Source: Streptomyces sp. CB02923
Lineage (GTDB): Bacteria > Actinomycetota > Actinomycetes > Streptomycetales > Streptomycetaceae
NCBI RefSeq assembly: GCF_001905005.1
Contig: NZ_LWKZ01000012.1
Span: 859,061 to 923,060, forward strand
Direction: 5' to 3'
Length of the DNA: 64,000 bases
A model generated the notes under the pieces. That model saw only the letters and a program-made list of their open reading frames with translations. It was not told the DNA's origin and ran no database searches. The position numbers and the translations under genes are program-made. Below are positions 8,608 to 16,502 of this stretch, in pieces. How positions within the stretch are numbered: position 1 is the first letter of the stretch; every line of letters begins with the position of its first letter.

Positions 8608-9161
8608 GCACCTTCGACGAACGCGGAACCGGTCCCGTCGAAAAGCCCGGCGAGCGCGCGGCGAGCGAGGGTATGCCGCCGCCGGAGCGCGGAGCCGCGG
8701 CGTACGAGGGCGACCGCGGCGCGCAGCAGCCGACCGCGCCGCCGCCCACCACCACGTCGGGTGCCACCGAGTCCGTACCCGGTGTGTACGCCGGCCTGCC
8801 CGGCACCGAAACCGACTACCCCGCGGGCACGCCCGGCGCACCCGGCGGCCCTTCCGCGACCACCCCGGCCGAAGCCTCAGGCCGGGCGGGAGCCTCCGAA
8901 CCTCTGCTCCCCTCCGACGCCCGGGACAAGCTGCGGCAGCGGCTCGACCACGCCGTCAACGGCTTCGTCGACCGCCCCCGTGAGGCCGTACAGGAAGCCG
9001 ACGGCATCTACGAAGAGCTGTCCGCCCTCCTCCCGGAGGCCCTGGCCGCCCGCCGCCGTGCCCTGCACACGACCTGGGAACAGGGCAACGCCGACACCGA
9101 ACAGCTCCGCGTCGCCCTGCGCCACTACCGCGAAACCGCCCAGCGCCTGCTCGACTTCTGA
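8604..9161 (+). CDS. Hypothetical protein sharing a domain with its upstream neighbour
   Basis: A 185-residue protein whose ATG overlaps the upstream stop (ATGA), implying translational coupling. The first 100 residues are low-complexity Pro/Gly/Thr/Ala. The C-terminal 80 residues are helical and include RQRLDHAVNGFVDRPREAVQEADGIYEEL and end RHYRETAQRLLDF. This helical block parallels the middle of the preceding membrane protein, which suggests partner proteins from a duplication. No signal peptide and no catalytic motif. Function unknown. Confidence 0.75.
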   Translation: MSTFDERGTGPVEKPGERAASEGMPPPERGAAAYEGDRGAQQPTAPPPTTTSGATESVPGVYAGLPGTETDYPAGTPGAPGGPSATTPAEASGRAGASEPLLPSDARDKLRQRLDHAVNGFVDRPREAVQEADGIYEELSALLPEALAARRRALHTTWEQGNADTEQLRVALRHYRETAQRLLDF

Positions 9162-9324
9162 CCCCCGGAACCCGGCGGACCGGCCCCCGGCGGACCGGCG
9201 GCGAACTGACGTACCCAGCGGCGAACTGTCGTACCCGGCGGACCAATGAACCTGCGAACCTGCGTAACGGCGGACCGGCGACCGACAACGGCCGACCGGT
9301 CCGCCGCGCTTGTTCGCTACTCCG

Positions 9325-9654
9325 TCACGCCTTCGGGCTCGCCTGCTGCACGACCTCGAACGACCACAGAGTGGACCCCGAAGCGGCGGGCTTGGGCCGC
9401 TCGCCGCCCTCCGCGCCACCGCCACCCTGGTGCGCGGCCTTCATCGGCCCCTCCATCCAAGCCTGGAAAGCCTGCTCGTCACGCCAACGCGTGTAGACGA
9501 GATACTGGTCGGTACCCTCCACCGGCCGCAGCAGCTCGAACCACTCGAAGCCGTCCGACGATTCGACGGCCCCGGCCCGCGCTCCGAAGCGCTTCTCCAG
9601 CACCTCCCGCTGTTCGTCGGGCACAGTCAGCACATTGATCTTCACGATGCTCAT
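9325..9654 (-). CDS. Antibiotic biosynthesis monooxygenase (ABM) family protein
   Basis: A 109-residue ferredoxin-like fold protein. It begins MSIVKINVLTVP and contains ERFGARAGAVESSDGFEWFELLRP and YLVYTRWRDEQAFQAWM, the two-strand core of ABM-domain proteins. Members include heme-degrading IsdG-like enzymes and cofactor-free quinone-forming monooxygenases; this small generic type has no defined substrate. The ATG at 9654 is preferred over 9663 because GGGGGA lies 11 bases before it. The flank at 9162-9324 has two copies of a 20-bp repeat (CGGCGAACTGaCGTACCC). Confidence 0.8.
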   Translation of the reverse strand: MSIVKINVLTVPDEQREVLEKRFGARAGAVESSDGFEWFELLRPVEGTDQYLVYTRWRDEQAFQAWMEGPMKAAHQGGGGAEGGERPKPAASGSTLWSFEVVQQASPKA

Positions 9655-9736
9655 ACCGAACATCGTCCCCCATACCGTCCGGCAGACGTAGACCAGGGCC
9701 GCCTGACGCGCCGGAACCGGACCGCTTGCTCGGCGG

Positions 9737-10228
9737 TCACGCGGCGCCGTCCAGCACCGCCCGGACTTCCGGGACGTCCCGGAAGCTCTCCAGCCGCTCC
9801 AGTACGACCCGGACCCGTGCGGCCGTGCGGTCGCTGGACACGGACGCGCTCAGCCTGATGACCCGTTCCGCCGTCGAGGCCGCCTCTTCGGGTTCGTTCG
9901 CATCGGCCAGAGCGACGGCCAGCCATGACAGGTACAGGGCCAGTTCCCGAGTGTGCGTAGTGTCGTACTTGCCGAGCACGTCTCGCAGCAGGGGCACGGC
10001 GCGCAAGGGCCTTCGCAGTTCCGTGTAGACCCGGCTTTCCATGACCTGTAGTTCCCCGGCGTCCACCCAATACAGGTAGGCGGGTGATTCGGCTCCGGCG
10101 CTGTCTGCGGCCAGCGCCTCACCGGCCTCTCCGAGCGCCCGCATGGCTGACTGAACTTCGCCCGCCTTGGTATGGGCCCATGCGACCCGATCGTGGTAGT
10201 GCGCGGACTTTCGGGGGTGTTGTCGCAA
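9737..10228 (-). pseudogene. 5'-truncated TPR-type transcriptional regulator (C-terminal fragment)
   Basis: The 163-residue frame reads HPRKSAHYHDRVAWAHTKAG ... SPAYLYWVDAGELQVMESRVYTELRRPLRAVPLL ... HTRELALYLSWLAVALADANEPEEAA. This is the TPR C-terminal half of the large XRE/TPR regulators common in Streptomyces, which are normally about 400 residues with an N-terminal helix-turn-helix. Here the frame opens only at a TTG, with an in-frame stop two codons upstream, so the DNA-binding half is missing. The break lies at about 10,215-10,230, where a second truncated gene begins on the other strand. Confidence 0.65.
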
Positions 10229-10251
10229 CGGTCATCGACAACAACCCCGCC

Positions 10252-10659
10252 ATGGACGAGCGTATGGCCACTCGGATCGTCACGGAAGCGATCAAGTTCG
10301 TTGACGCTGCCGCGAAGTTCCCCACCGTGAGGGTCACTCCGTCACAGGTGGTGGACGAGGGGTGGCACGCCCTGATCCTGCACACCGGCCCCTACTCGAA
10401 CATGTGCGAACAGCTCGGGCGGTTCGTGCACCACTACCCGGAGCGCCCGGACCCTGAGCGGTACGACCCGCACGCGCTGACCCGGACCGTAGCTCTGATC
10501 GAACAGGCCGGATACCGCGTGGACACCGAACTATGGGCGGGGCCGGCCAAGGCTGCCGTGCCGGTGGCGGCGAACTGCTCGCACACCCCGAAGCCGGGAG
10601 GCTGCGGTCCCGTCAATCCCGGAGACTGCGCGACACACGGCGGTGGTCAGGGCGGCTAG
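10252..10659 (+). CDS. Hypothetical protein, probably 5'-truncated
   Basis: From the ATG at 10252 the product is 135 residues: MDERMATRIVTEAIKF...VVDEGWHALILHTGPY...LGRFVHHYPERPDPERYDP, then a Cys/His/Gly-rich tail with NCSHTPKPGGCGP. It resembles a Streptomyces hypothetical family in which the VVATVIDNNP segment, encoded here just upstream at about 10,219-10,251, is preceded by further N-terminal residues. That upstream part is absent, replaced by the truncated regulator on the opposite strand. The conserved DEGWH..LL.T..Y pattern may bind metal. Whether it is still expressed is uncertain. Confidence 0.55.
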   Translation: MDERMATRIVTEAIKFVDAAAKFPTVRVTPSQVVDEGWHALILHTGPYSNMCEQLGRFVHHYPERPDPERYDPHALTRTVALIEQAGYRVDTELWAGPAKAAVPVAANCSHTPKPGGCGPVNPGDCATHGGGQGG

Positions 10660-10690
10660 GCTGCCGCATCCCGGCAGAGAAGGTGAGGGC

Positions 10691-10951
10691 ATGGACGCGG
10701 AAGAGGCCCGGCAAGTGGACGCCACGCTGAGGCGACTGGGAATCCCTGGGGTGGTCGCGCCGGAGGACCCGGACAACCCGAAAGGGGCCTGGCGGGTGTA
10801 CGACAGTCCCGACCCGGGGGCGCGGAAGGACACCACCGCTGACGCCCTGGCGGCCGTCGTCGCCACGTTCCGGGAAGCCGGAACGGGACCCGCCCGACGC
10901 GCTGACGGAGGACCTGCTCGCGGCTTCGTCATCCCGCCCGACGAGAACTGA
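10691..10951 (+). CDS. Small hypothetical protein
   Basis: An 86-residue soluble, acidic protein (MDAEEARQVDATLRRLGIPG...) preceded by a clear AAGGTGAGGG ribosome site at the right distance. It starts 31 bases after the preceding truncated gene on the same strand. No signal peptide, membrane helix or catalytic motif. The coding GC3 bias supports a real gene. No family recognised. Confidence 0.6.
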   Translation: MDAEEARQVDATLRRLGIPGVVAPEDPDNPKGAWRVYDSPDPGARKDTTADALAAVVATFREAGTGPARRADGGPARGFVIPPDEN

Positions 10952-11090
10952 CCGCCCGGATCGGCCCCGCCCGCGTGTGCTCCCGTTGACGCGCGCGGGG
11001 TCTGCGGAGCACTGGACCGGCGGTCCCGGCGGTCACAGCTCGGCCGGTTGCGTCAGTCCGGTTGTCAGTGGGTGGGGTTAGCGTCGGAGT

Positions 11091-11615
11091 ATGTCGAACT
11101 CAGGAGCGGGACAGGGGCCGTCACAGACGCCGCGGGCGGTGCGGCGGGTCGGTAGGCCGGCGCGGCCGACCGGCTGGAAGCGGCTTGCCTTACGGGCTCC
11201 GATCCATCTCTACCGGCTCGGTCTCGGTGGTCTCTTCGGCAAGCGGCTGCTGCTTCTGGAGCACCTCGGCCGGACGTCGGGCAAGACCCGGCGGGTCGTG
11301 CTGGAGGTGGTGTCGTACGACCGGCAGGCCCGTACGTGGACGCTGGCCTCCGGGTTCGGGCCGGGCGCGCAGTGGTACCGGAACCTTCAGTCGCAGCCCC
11401 GGGCCACCATCCAGGTCGGCCGCAGACGGTGTGCCGTCATCGCGCACTTCCTCCCTGCGGAGGAGGGCGGCCGGATCATGGCGCGGTACGCGCCGAAGCA
11501 TCCGAAGGCGGCCAGGCAGTTGACCGCGTACATGGGGTTCGAGGTGGACGGCACGGTCGAGGGCTATCGGCAGGCGGGGGAGAACATACCGTTCGTACGG
11601 CTTGTGGAGCAGTGA
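11091..11615 (+). CDS. Deazaflavin (F420)-dependent nitroreductase-family protein
   Basis: A 174-residue DUF385/Ddn-like split-barrel protein. Diagnostic parts are LLLLEHLGRTSGKTRRVVLEVV, the SGFGPGAQWYRNLQSQPRATIQVGRR segment that contacts F420, and the C-terminal VRLVEQ. The family (Ddn, FGD-partner enzymes) uses reduced F420 to reduce quinones, nitro groups or other acceptors, or binds flavin. The N-terminal 30 basic residues may be peripheral. It stands alone, with its own start 140 bases after the small upstream gene. Substrate unknown. Confidence 0.85.
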   Translation: MSNSGAGQGPSQTPRAVRRVGRPARPTGWKRLALRAPIHLYRLGLGGLFGKRLLLLEHLGRTSGKTRRVVLEVVSYDRQARTWTLASGFGPGAQWYRNLQSQPRATIQVGRRRCAVIAHFLPAEEGGRIMARYAPKHPKAARQLTAYMGFEVDGTVEGYRQAGENIPFVRLVEQ

Positions 11616-11866
11616 TGGGGATGGGGGAGTGAGAGGGGGAGCGCGGGGGAGTTGAGTGTGGTGGGGGAGTGCGAGGGGAGTGTGGTGGTTCGGCGGGGGT
11701 GCACAACGGGGTCGGTGGTGTTGTGGTGACGGTCGTGTCGGCTGTTGGGGTTGCAGCCGTCGGGGTGCCGGAGTGTGGCCGGGGCCGGGCGTAGGTTTCC
11801 CGCCAGCATGGCCACCGGGGCGCGCGAGGGCGCGGCCCGGTGAAGAAAGGGAACCTCTTGTACCCC
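11616..11866. other. G-rich gap without recognisable gene
   Basis: The first 100 bases are strongly G-rich on the plus strand (runs of GGGGGAG and GTGGTGG), enough for G-quadruplex formation. No conserved reading frame is seen. The following small secreted gene is preceded by AAAGGGA at 11846-11852. Confidence 0.4.
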
Positions 11867-12130
11867 ATGCGGAAGTTCACCCGTGCCGTGGTGGTGGCGG
11901 TCTCCGCGGTCGGCGCCGTTCTGGCCGCCGCTCCCGGCGTGTTGGCGTGTCCCGCGCACGAGCGTTCGGCGGGCGGTGACAGCTGCCGCTTCGCCTACAC
12001 CAGCTTCTTCCCCTCGCCGTCCGGTGCGACCACGGGCGACGGCCTTTACGCGCACGGCCAGAAGGACCCGGCCGGGCGCACCTGCGACGACGGAGGGTGG
12101 GTCGGCCCGAACCGCCCGAGCGACACCTGA
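11867..12130 (+). CDS. Small secreted protein
   Basis: An 87-residue product (MRKFTRAVVVAVSAVGAVLAAAPGVLA-CPAHERSAGGDSCRFAYTS...) with a classical signal peptide cleaved after VLA. The mature chain of about 60 residues has three Cys and is rich in Gly, Pro and Ser. A TTG at 11858 fits the AAAGGGA box better (6-base spacing) and would add three residues; GTG at 11840 is less likely. Two strong tandem hairpins follow, which supports a short, well-expressed single-gene transcript. The function is unknown. Confidence 0.65.
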   Translation: MRKFTRAVVVAVSAVGAVLAAAPGVLACPAHERSAGGDSCRFAYTSFFPSPSGATTGDGLYAHGQKDPAGRTCDDGGWVGPNRPSDT

Positions 12131-12141
12131 GGGTCGGGGAC

Positions 12142-12219
12142 GTACGGGCGCGTCCGCCGCGCCCGTACAGCCGGAAAACGCCTGTGCGCGAGGACGTGGA
12201 GGTCCTCGCGCACAGGCGT
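12142..12219. terminator. Tandem terminator hairpins
   Basis: First hairpin: an 11-bp perfect stem 12142-12152 / 12158-12168 (GTACGGGCGCG). Second hairpin: an 18-bp perfect stem 12178-12195 / 12202-12219 with a GTGGAG loop. They sit between the small secreted gene and the end of the convergent transporter gene and would serve both. Confidence 0.85.
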
Positions 12220-12265
12220 TGCGGTGGAAAGGGTCAGGTGGCAGGAGCTACCGCCACCGTCCGTA

Positions 12266-13834
12266 TCAGGCAGGCGACTCCGCCACCCGACGCTTGCCCT
12301 TGCCCGCAGCCGGAGTGGAAGCCGCAGCCGTGGCCCGGCGCAGCGCGCGCGCCTCCGACTCCGTCTCGACCGCCGGAGGCGATCCCGGCAGCGGCTTGCA
12401 CGCGCTCTCCGACATCAGCAGCACCGCGATCCCGCCGACCACGGCGGCGGCCATCATGTAGAACGCGGGCATCATGTTGTTGCCCGTGGCGCCGATCAGC
12501 GCGGTCACCACCAGCGGAGTCGTACCGCCGAAGACGGAGACCGAGACGTTGAAGCCGATGGACAGCGAGCCGTAGCGCACCTTCGTCGGGAACAGCGCGG
12601 GCAGCGTGGACGGCATGGTGGACGTGAAGCACACCAGCAGCAGGCCGAGTACGGCCATGCCCAGCGCGATGCCGACCAGCGAACCCTGCCGGATCAGCAG
12701 CAGCGACGGTACGGACAGCACCAGGAAGCCGACACAGCCGGTCGCGATGACCGGGCGGCGTCCGAAGCGGTCGGTGAGCCGGCCCGCGAAGGGCTGCACG
12801 CACATCATCGCGACCATGACCGCCAGCACGACCAGCAGCCCGTGCGTCTCGTCGTACTTCAGCTCCGAGGTCAGGTAGCTCGGCATGTACGACAGCAGCA
12901 TGTAGTCGGTGACGTTGAAGACCAGGACCAGGCCGACGCAGAGCAGCATCGCCCGCCACTGGCCGAAGATCATCTCGCGCAGGCCGATCTTCTTCTCGGC
13001 CTCCCGGCGCTCCTTCTCCTTGCTCCGCGCCTCCTTCTCCAGCTGCGCGAAGGCCGGGGTCTCCTCCAGCCGCATCCGCAGGTAGAGACCGATGATGCCC
13101 ATCGGGCCCGCGACCAGGAACGGGATGCGCCAGCCCCAGGAGAGCAGGGCGTCGTGGTTGTGGCGGAAGAGGTAGGTCAGCAGCGTGACCAGGCCGGCGC
13201 CGCCGACGTAACCGGCGAGCGTGCCGAACTCCAGCCAGCTGCCCAGGAAGCCGCGCTTCTTGTCGGGCGCGTACTCGGCGATGAAGGTGGAGGCGCCGCC
13301 GTACTCACCGCCGGTGGAGAAGCCCTGGATCAGCCGGGCGACCAGCAGGAGGATCGGTGCCCCGACGCCGATGGAGGCGTACGAGGGGATCAGGCCGATC
13401 GCGAAGGTGCCCGCCGACATCATGATCATGGTGATGGCGAGGATCTTCTGCCGTCCGATACGGTCACCGAGCGGCCCGAAGACCATGCCGCCGATGGGGC
13501 GCACGAGGAAGGCCGCGGCGAAGGTGCCGAACGTCGACAGCAACTGCGCGGTCGGGTTGCCGGACGGGAAGAAGACCTGTCCCAGCGTGACCGCGATGTA
13601 GCTGTAGACGCCGAAGTCGAACCACTCCATCGCGTTGCCGACGGCGGCTGCCGAGACGGCGCGCTTGACCATGGACGGATCGACGACGGTGACGTCGTCG
13701 CTGCCCTGCCCCCGCTTCTCCAGTTTGTCCGGCCCGGCCGGATCGGGTTCGGGACCACCGGTACGGGTCCGCGGTGCGACGGGTGACTGCGTCGGCACGT
13801 GTTCGCTCGCCTGCGCTCTCTGGGTCGACTGCAT
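12266..13834 (-). CDS. MFS metabolite/H+ symporter (MHS family, ProP-like)
   Basis: A 522-residue transporter of the metabolite:proton symporter group. Clear family blocks are AVGNAMEWFDFGVYSYIA in helix 1, the A-motif GPLGDRIGRQKIL, RLIQGFSTGGEYGGASTFIAEYAP, and a charged central loop (QLEKEARSKEKERREAEKK) that could form a coiled coil. ProP and close relatives take up proline, betaine, citrate or similar compounds. The start at 13834 is preferred to 13867; the roughly 60-residue N-terminal extension before helix 1 is disordered. The C-terminal tail is Ala/Pro/Lys-rich. It stands alone. Osmoprotectant uptake is plausible but unproven. Confidence 0.88.
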   Translation of the reverse strand: MQSTQRAQASEHVPTQSPVAPRTRTGGPEPDPAGPDKLEKRGQGSDDVTVVDPSMVKRAVSAAAVGNAMEWFDFGVYSYIAVTLGQVFFPSGNPTAQLLSTFGTFAAAFLVRPIGGMVFGPLGDRIGRQKILAITMIMMSAGTFAIGLIPSYASIGVGAPILLLVARLIQGFSTGGEYGGASTFIAEYAPDKKRGFLGSWLEFGTLAGYVGGAGLVTLLTYLFRHNHDALLSWGWRIPFLVAGPMGIIGLYLRMRLEETPAFAQLEKEARSKEKERREAEKKIGLREMIFGQWRAMLLCVGLVLVFNVTDYMLLSYMPSYLTSELKYDETHGLLVVLAVMVAMMCVQPFAGRLTDRFGRRPVIATGCVGFLVLSVPSLLLIRQGSLVGIALGMAVLGLLLVCFTSTMPSTLPALFPTKVRYGSLSIGFNVSVSVFGGTTPLVVTALIGATGNNMMPAFYMMAAAVVGGIAVLLMSESACKPLPGSPPAVETESEARALRRATAAASTPAAGKGKRRVAESPA

Positions 13835-14017
13835 GGAACACCCGCCGTGGCGGGCCACGCCCGTCATGGCGTGACGGGCAAAGGTCGACCATAGGGGCAG
13901 AGCAGCTCATCACGGACAGTGCACGGTTGACCGCGCAACAGCGTTCAACCCTGCTCCTGGCAGGGGAAGCGGCGCCCCGGGGGTCCTTATCCGGCCTTTA
14001 TGAATGTGATCCATCTC

Positions 14018-14031
14018 GCGGTGATCACCGC
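14018..14031. promoter_or_regulatory. Perfect 14-bp palindrome GCGGTGATCACCGC in a 505-bp gap
   Basis: The palindrome lies 184 bases before the transporter start (minus) and about 310 bases before the SodC-like gene (plus), so it could serve either. The rest of 13835-14339 holds no convincing gene. It carries an imperfect 11-12-bp periodic array (CACTTCGGgCCCGyTCCGG type, about 14145-14235), followed by a C-rich stretch. Confidence 0.45.
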
Positions 14032-14339
14032 AACCGAATTGCCCTGTCTTGCGCCAGATATGCACGGCACAGACCTGACCCTGCCCACTCCGGTCGGATG
14101 TATGCAGGCCGTGCCGAACTATTTCCTCAGGATTCCCCCGGGTCACTTCGGACCCGCTCCGGACTTACTTCGGCCCCACTTCGGGCCCGTTCCCGGGCCC
14201 GTTCCGGACCCACTTCGGGCCCGCTCCGGCCCCCCGTCCCCGCCCCTTCCTACCCCCCCCCACCCATAACTTTCCCGTACGCCCCGTCTGACCGGATACC
14301 TGGTTCCGGTTCGCGCACCGGGACGCAAAGGTGCGTCGC

Positions 14340-14906
14340 ATGTCTATCGCTACGGCAGTGCTGACCGCATCACTGGCGATGGCGCCGGCCGCCGCGCCAT
14401 CTATGGGAGTGCAGTGCACCAGCGTGACCGTCCGTGCTCACTTCGCCGCGTCGCCCACGGGTGAGGCCGTCACCCACGACACGGCCCTGGTGCCCGTGGG
14501 CAGCCGGGTCACGGTCGTGGAGAAACGGTACGGGTCCGTGGACCACGGCCGGACGGTCGTCGCCCTGCGCCTGGCGGGCCTCGTCCCGGACCGTACGTAC
14601 GGCGCCCATGTCCACACCAAGCCGTGCGGGCCCAAACCGGCCGACTCCGGCCCGCACTACCAGAACGTGGCCGACCCCGTTCAGCCCTCCACCGACCCCG
14701 CCTACGCCAACCCGCGCAACGAGGTGTGGCTCGACCTGAAGACGGACGCGGAGGGCGACGGCGCCTCCGTCGCCAAGGTCGACTGGCACGTCCGCTACGG
14801 ACAGGCCCGCTCCGTGGTCGTCCACGAACACAAGACCCACACCGAACCGGGCCACGCGGGAACCGCGGGCGCCCGCCTGGCCTGCGTCAACGTGCCGCTG
14901 GCCTGA
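14340..14906 (+). CDS. Secreted Cu/Zn superoxide dismutase-like protein
   Basis: A 188-residue protein with a signal peptide (residues 1 to about 22). It keeps the SodC layout: the YGAHVHTKPCGP copper-site loop, SGPHYQN, the NEVWLDLKTDAEGDGAS segment with the D-x-x-G zinc-loop feel, and the C-terminal VVHEHKTHTEPGHAGTAGARLACVNV. The GAHVH..PCG and C-terminal RLACV cysteines match the family disulfide. Some metal ligands are shifted, so activity should be confirmed. It would remove extracellular superoxide. The ATG at 14340 follows an AAAGG box; a GTG at 14331 is an alternative. Confidence 0.82.
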   Translation: MSIATAVLTASLAMAPAAAPSMGVQCTSVTVRAHFAASPTGEAVTHDTALVPVGSRVTVVEKRYGSVDHGRTVVALRLAGLVPDRTYGAHVHTKPCGPKPADSGPHYQNVADPVQPSTDPAYANPRNEVWLDLKTDAEGDGASVAKVDWHVRYGQARSVVVHEHKTHTEPGHAGTAGARLACVNVPLA

Positions 14907-14979
14907 GATCTGTCCGTGGTTCGTAGTCCGTGGCCGGTGGCCCGGTGTCCGATGTCCGTCGTCCGTCGTCCGTGCGCGA

Positions 14980-15020
14980 GCGGCGCGGCAGTGATCTGCT
15001 GAGATCCGCTGCCGCGCCGC
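14980..15020 (+). terminator. Terminator after the SodC-like gene
   Basis: A perfect 12-bp stem (GCGGCGCGGCAG 14980-14991 / CTGCCGCGCCGC 15009-15020); the inner loop can itself pair (ATCT/AGAT). Upstream, 14910-14970 contains GTCCGTsGT short repeats. Confidence 0.75.
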
Positions 15021-15153
15021 GGGATCGTCGCGCCCATCAAGCATCAGCCATCCGGCCGCACCCTGCCACTCGGCCGCCTGGGCGGTCGGCTCCTTCACGG
15101 CCCGTCCACCGTCTCCTTCGAGGGCTACGGCCGAGGGCTGCGGCGCGCAGCAC

Positions 15154-15288
15154 GTGACGCCAAACCCCGTCGAGACCAGAGACTTTGGACTTCGTTACGC
15201 TCACCTCCAAGCCGCAGCCCTGTCGCTCCAGGGCTCGGCCGAGCTGATCCATCGAGTCGTGGAGGAACGCTATGGGGACCGCGCTTGA
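15154..15288 (+). other. Short open frame, possible gene remnant
   Basis: In the 466-bp gap before the aldo/keto reductase a GTG-started 44-codon frame encodes a helical peptide (...FGLRYAHLQAAALSLQG... ending VVEERYGDRA). It has the look of a helical protein C-terminus and no start signal, so it may be the tail of a lost gene. The GC here drops slightly (ACTTTGGACTTCGTTACG). No family could be named. Confidence 0.25.
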
Positions 15289-15372
15289 GCCGACCGGAGC
15301 CCGGTGGCGTACATCCGGTTACGGCGGTGACCAAGGCGGCGCGTGCGTGGCGGCGGTTGCCGAAGGAAGCCT

Positions 15373-16374
15373 GTGAGGTACCGGCGTCTGGGCGGGCCCG
15401 GAGGGGCCGGTGTTTCGGCGGTGGGGCTGGGATGTATGGGGATGTCCGTCGCGTACGGGCCCGCCGACCCGGCGGAAGCGCGGCGGGCGCTCGACCGGGC
15501 CGCCGAGCTGGGCGTGACGTTCCTCGACACGGCCGACGCGTACGGACGCGGCGCGAACGAGGAGTTCGTCGGCGACTGGCTGCGCGGCCGGGGCAAGCGC
15601 GCCGCCACCGTCCTGGCGACGAAGTTCGGGCTGCGGCACGACCCGGTGACCGGGCGGGTCGACACCGTGGACACCTCACCCGCGTACGTACCGGTCGCCT
15701 GTGACGCCTCGCTGCGCAGGCTCGGCGTCGAATACATCGACCTCTACTACGCCCACCGCCGTGACCCCGCCGTACCGGTCGAGGAGACCGTCGGCGCGAT
15801 GGCGGAGCTGGTCGCGGCGGGGAAGGTGCGGCACCTGGGCCTCTCGGAGGTCAGCCCGGAGACGCTGCGCAAGGCGCACGCCGTGCATCCCGTCAGTGCC
15901 GTACAGGTGGAGTACTCGCTGTTCACTCGGGACGTGGTCGAGGGCGAGCTGCTCGCCACGTGCCGCGAACTCGGCATCACGGTGGTGGCGTACTCACCCC
16001 TCGGGCGCGGGATGCTCGCGGGCGCCCTCGCCTCGCGCGAGGAGCTGAGCGCGGACGACAACCGGCGTCGCTGGCCGCGGTTCACCGACGCGAACATCGA
16101 GCGCAACCTCGCGCTCGTCCGCGCGGTGCGCCATGTGGCCGACGAGATCGGGGTGCCGCCGGCGCGCGCGGCGCTGGCCTGGCTGCTGGCGCAGGGCGAG
16201 GACATCGTGCCGATCCCCGGTACGAAGCGGGCGCGCTACGTGGCGGAGAACGCCGCCGCGGCCGGGCTCACCCTCACCGCCGAGCAGGCGGACCGGCTGC
16301 GCGCGGCGGTGCCCGCCGACGCCGTGGCAGGCGCCCGCTACCCGCAGCAGGCCCTTGACCGACTTGGTCACTGA
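15373..16374 (+). CDS. Aldo/keto reductase
   Basis: A 333-residue (alpha/beta)8 NADP(H)-dependent oxidoreductase. The catalytic tetrad is visible: Asp and Tyr in FLDTADAYGRG, Lys in LATKFGL, and His in DLYYAHRRD. C-terminal cofactor residues lie in PIPGTKRARYVAENAAA. The closest subtype is the AKR13/YakC-like group (GLGCMGMSVAYGP), which reduces aldehydes and ketones such as methylglyoxal. GTG at 15373 follows GAAGGAA, and the preceding in-frame GTG gives no family match. It is a single gene, convergent with the serine hydrolase. Its substrate is unknown. Confidence 0.92.
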   Translation: MRYRRLGGPGGAGVSAVGLGCMGMSVAYGPADPAEARRALDRAAELGVTFLDTADAYGRGANEEFVGDWLRGRGKRAATVLATKFGLRHDPVTGRVDTVDTSPAYVPVACDASLRRLGVEYIDLYYAHRRDPAVPVEETVGAMAELVAAGKVRHLGLSEVSPETLRKAHAVHPVSAVQVEYSLFTRDVVEGELLATCRELGITVVAYSPLGRGMLAGALASREELSADDNRRRWPRFTDANIERNLALVRAVRHVADEIGVPPARAALAWLLAQGEDIVPIPGTKRARYVAENAAAAGLTLTAEQADRLRAAVPADAVAGARYPQQALDRLGH

Positions 16375-16377
16375 ACG

Positions 16378-16502
16378 GTCATTTGAAGGCCACGGGCGTC
16401 AACGTGAAACCTGCGGAGGTCAACTTGAAGTCCGTGGGCGTCGACTTGTAGCTCGCACTCGTCAACTCAAAGCCCTCAGACGTCAACGCGGCCCGGCGGG
16501 TC
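16378..16502. repeat. 21-bp degenerate tandem repeat between convergent genes
   Basis: Units beginning GTCAAC or GTCGAC start at 16398, 16419, 16440, 16461 and 16482, with a leading 20-bp unit at 16378. Only the first six bases are well kept. Because 21 is a multiple of three, the minus strand reads as a seven-residue repeat (LTSEGFE, LTSASYK, STPTDFK, LTSAGFT, LTPVAFK) with no stop, just outside the serine hydrolase gene. Confidence 0.65.
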
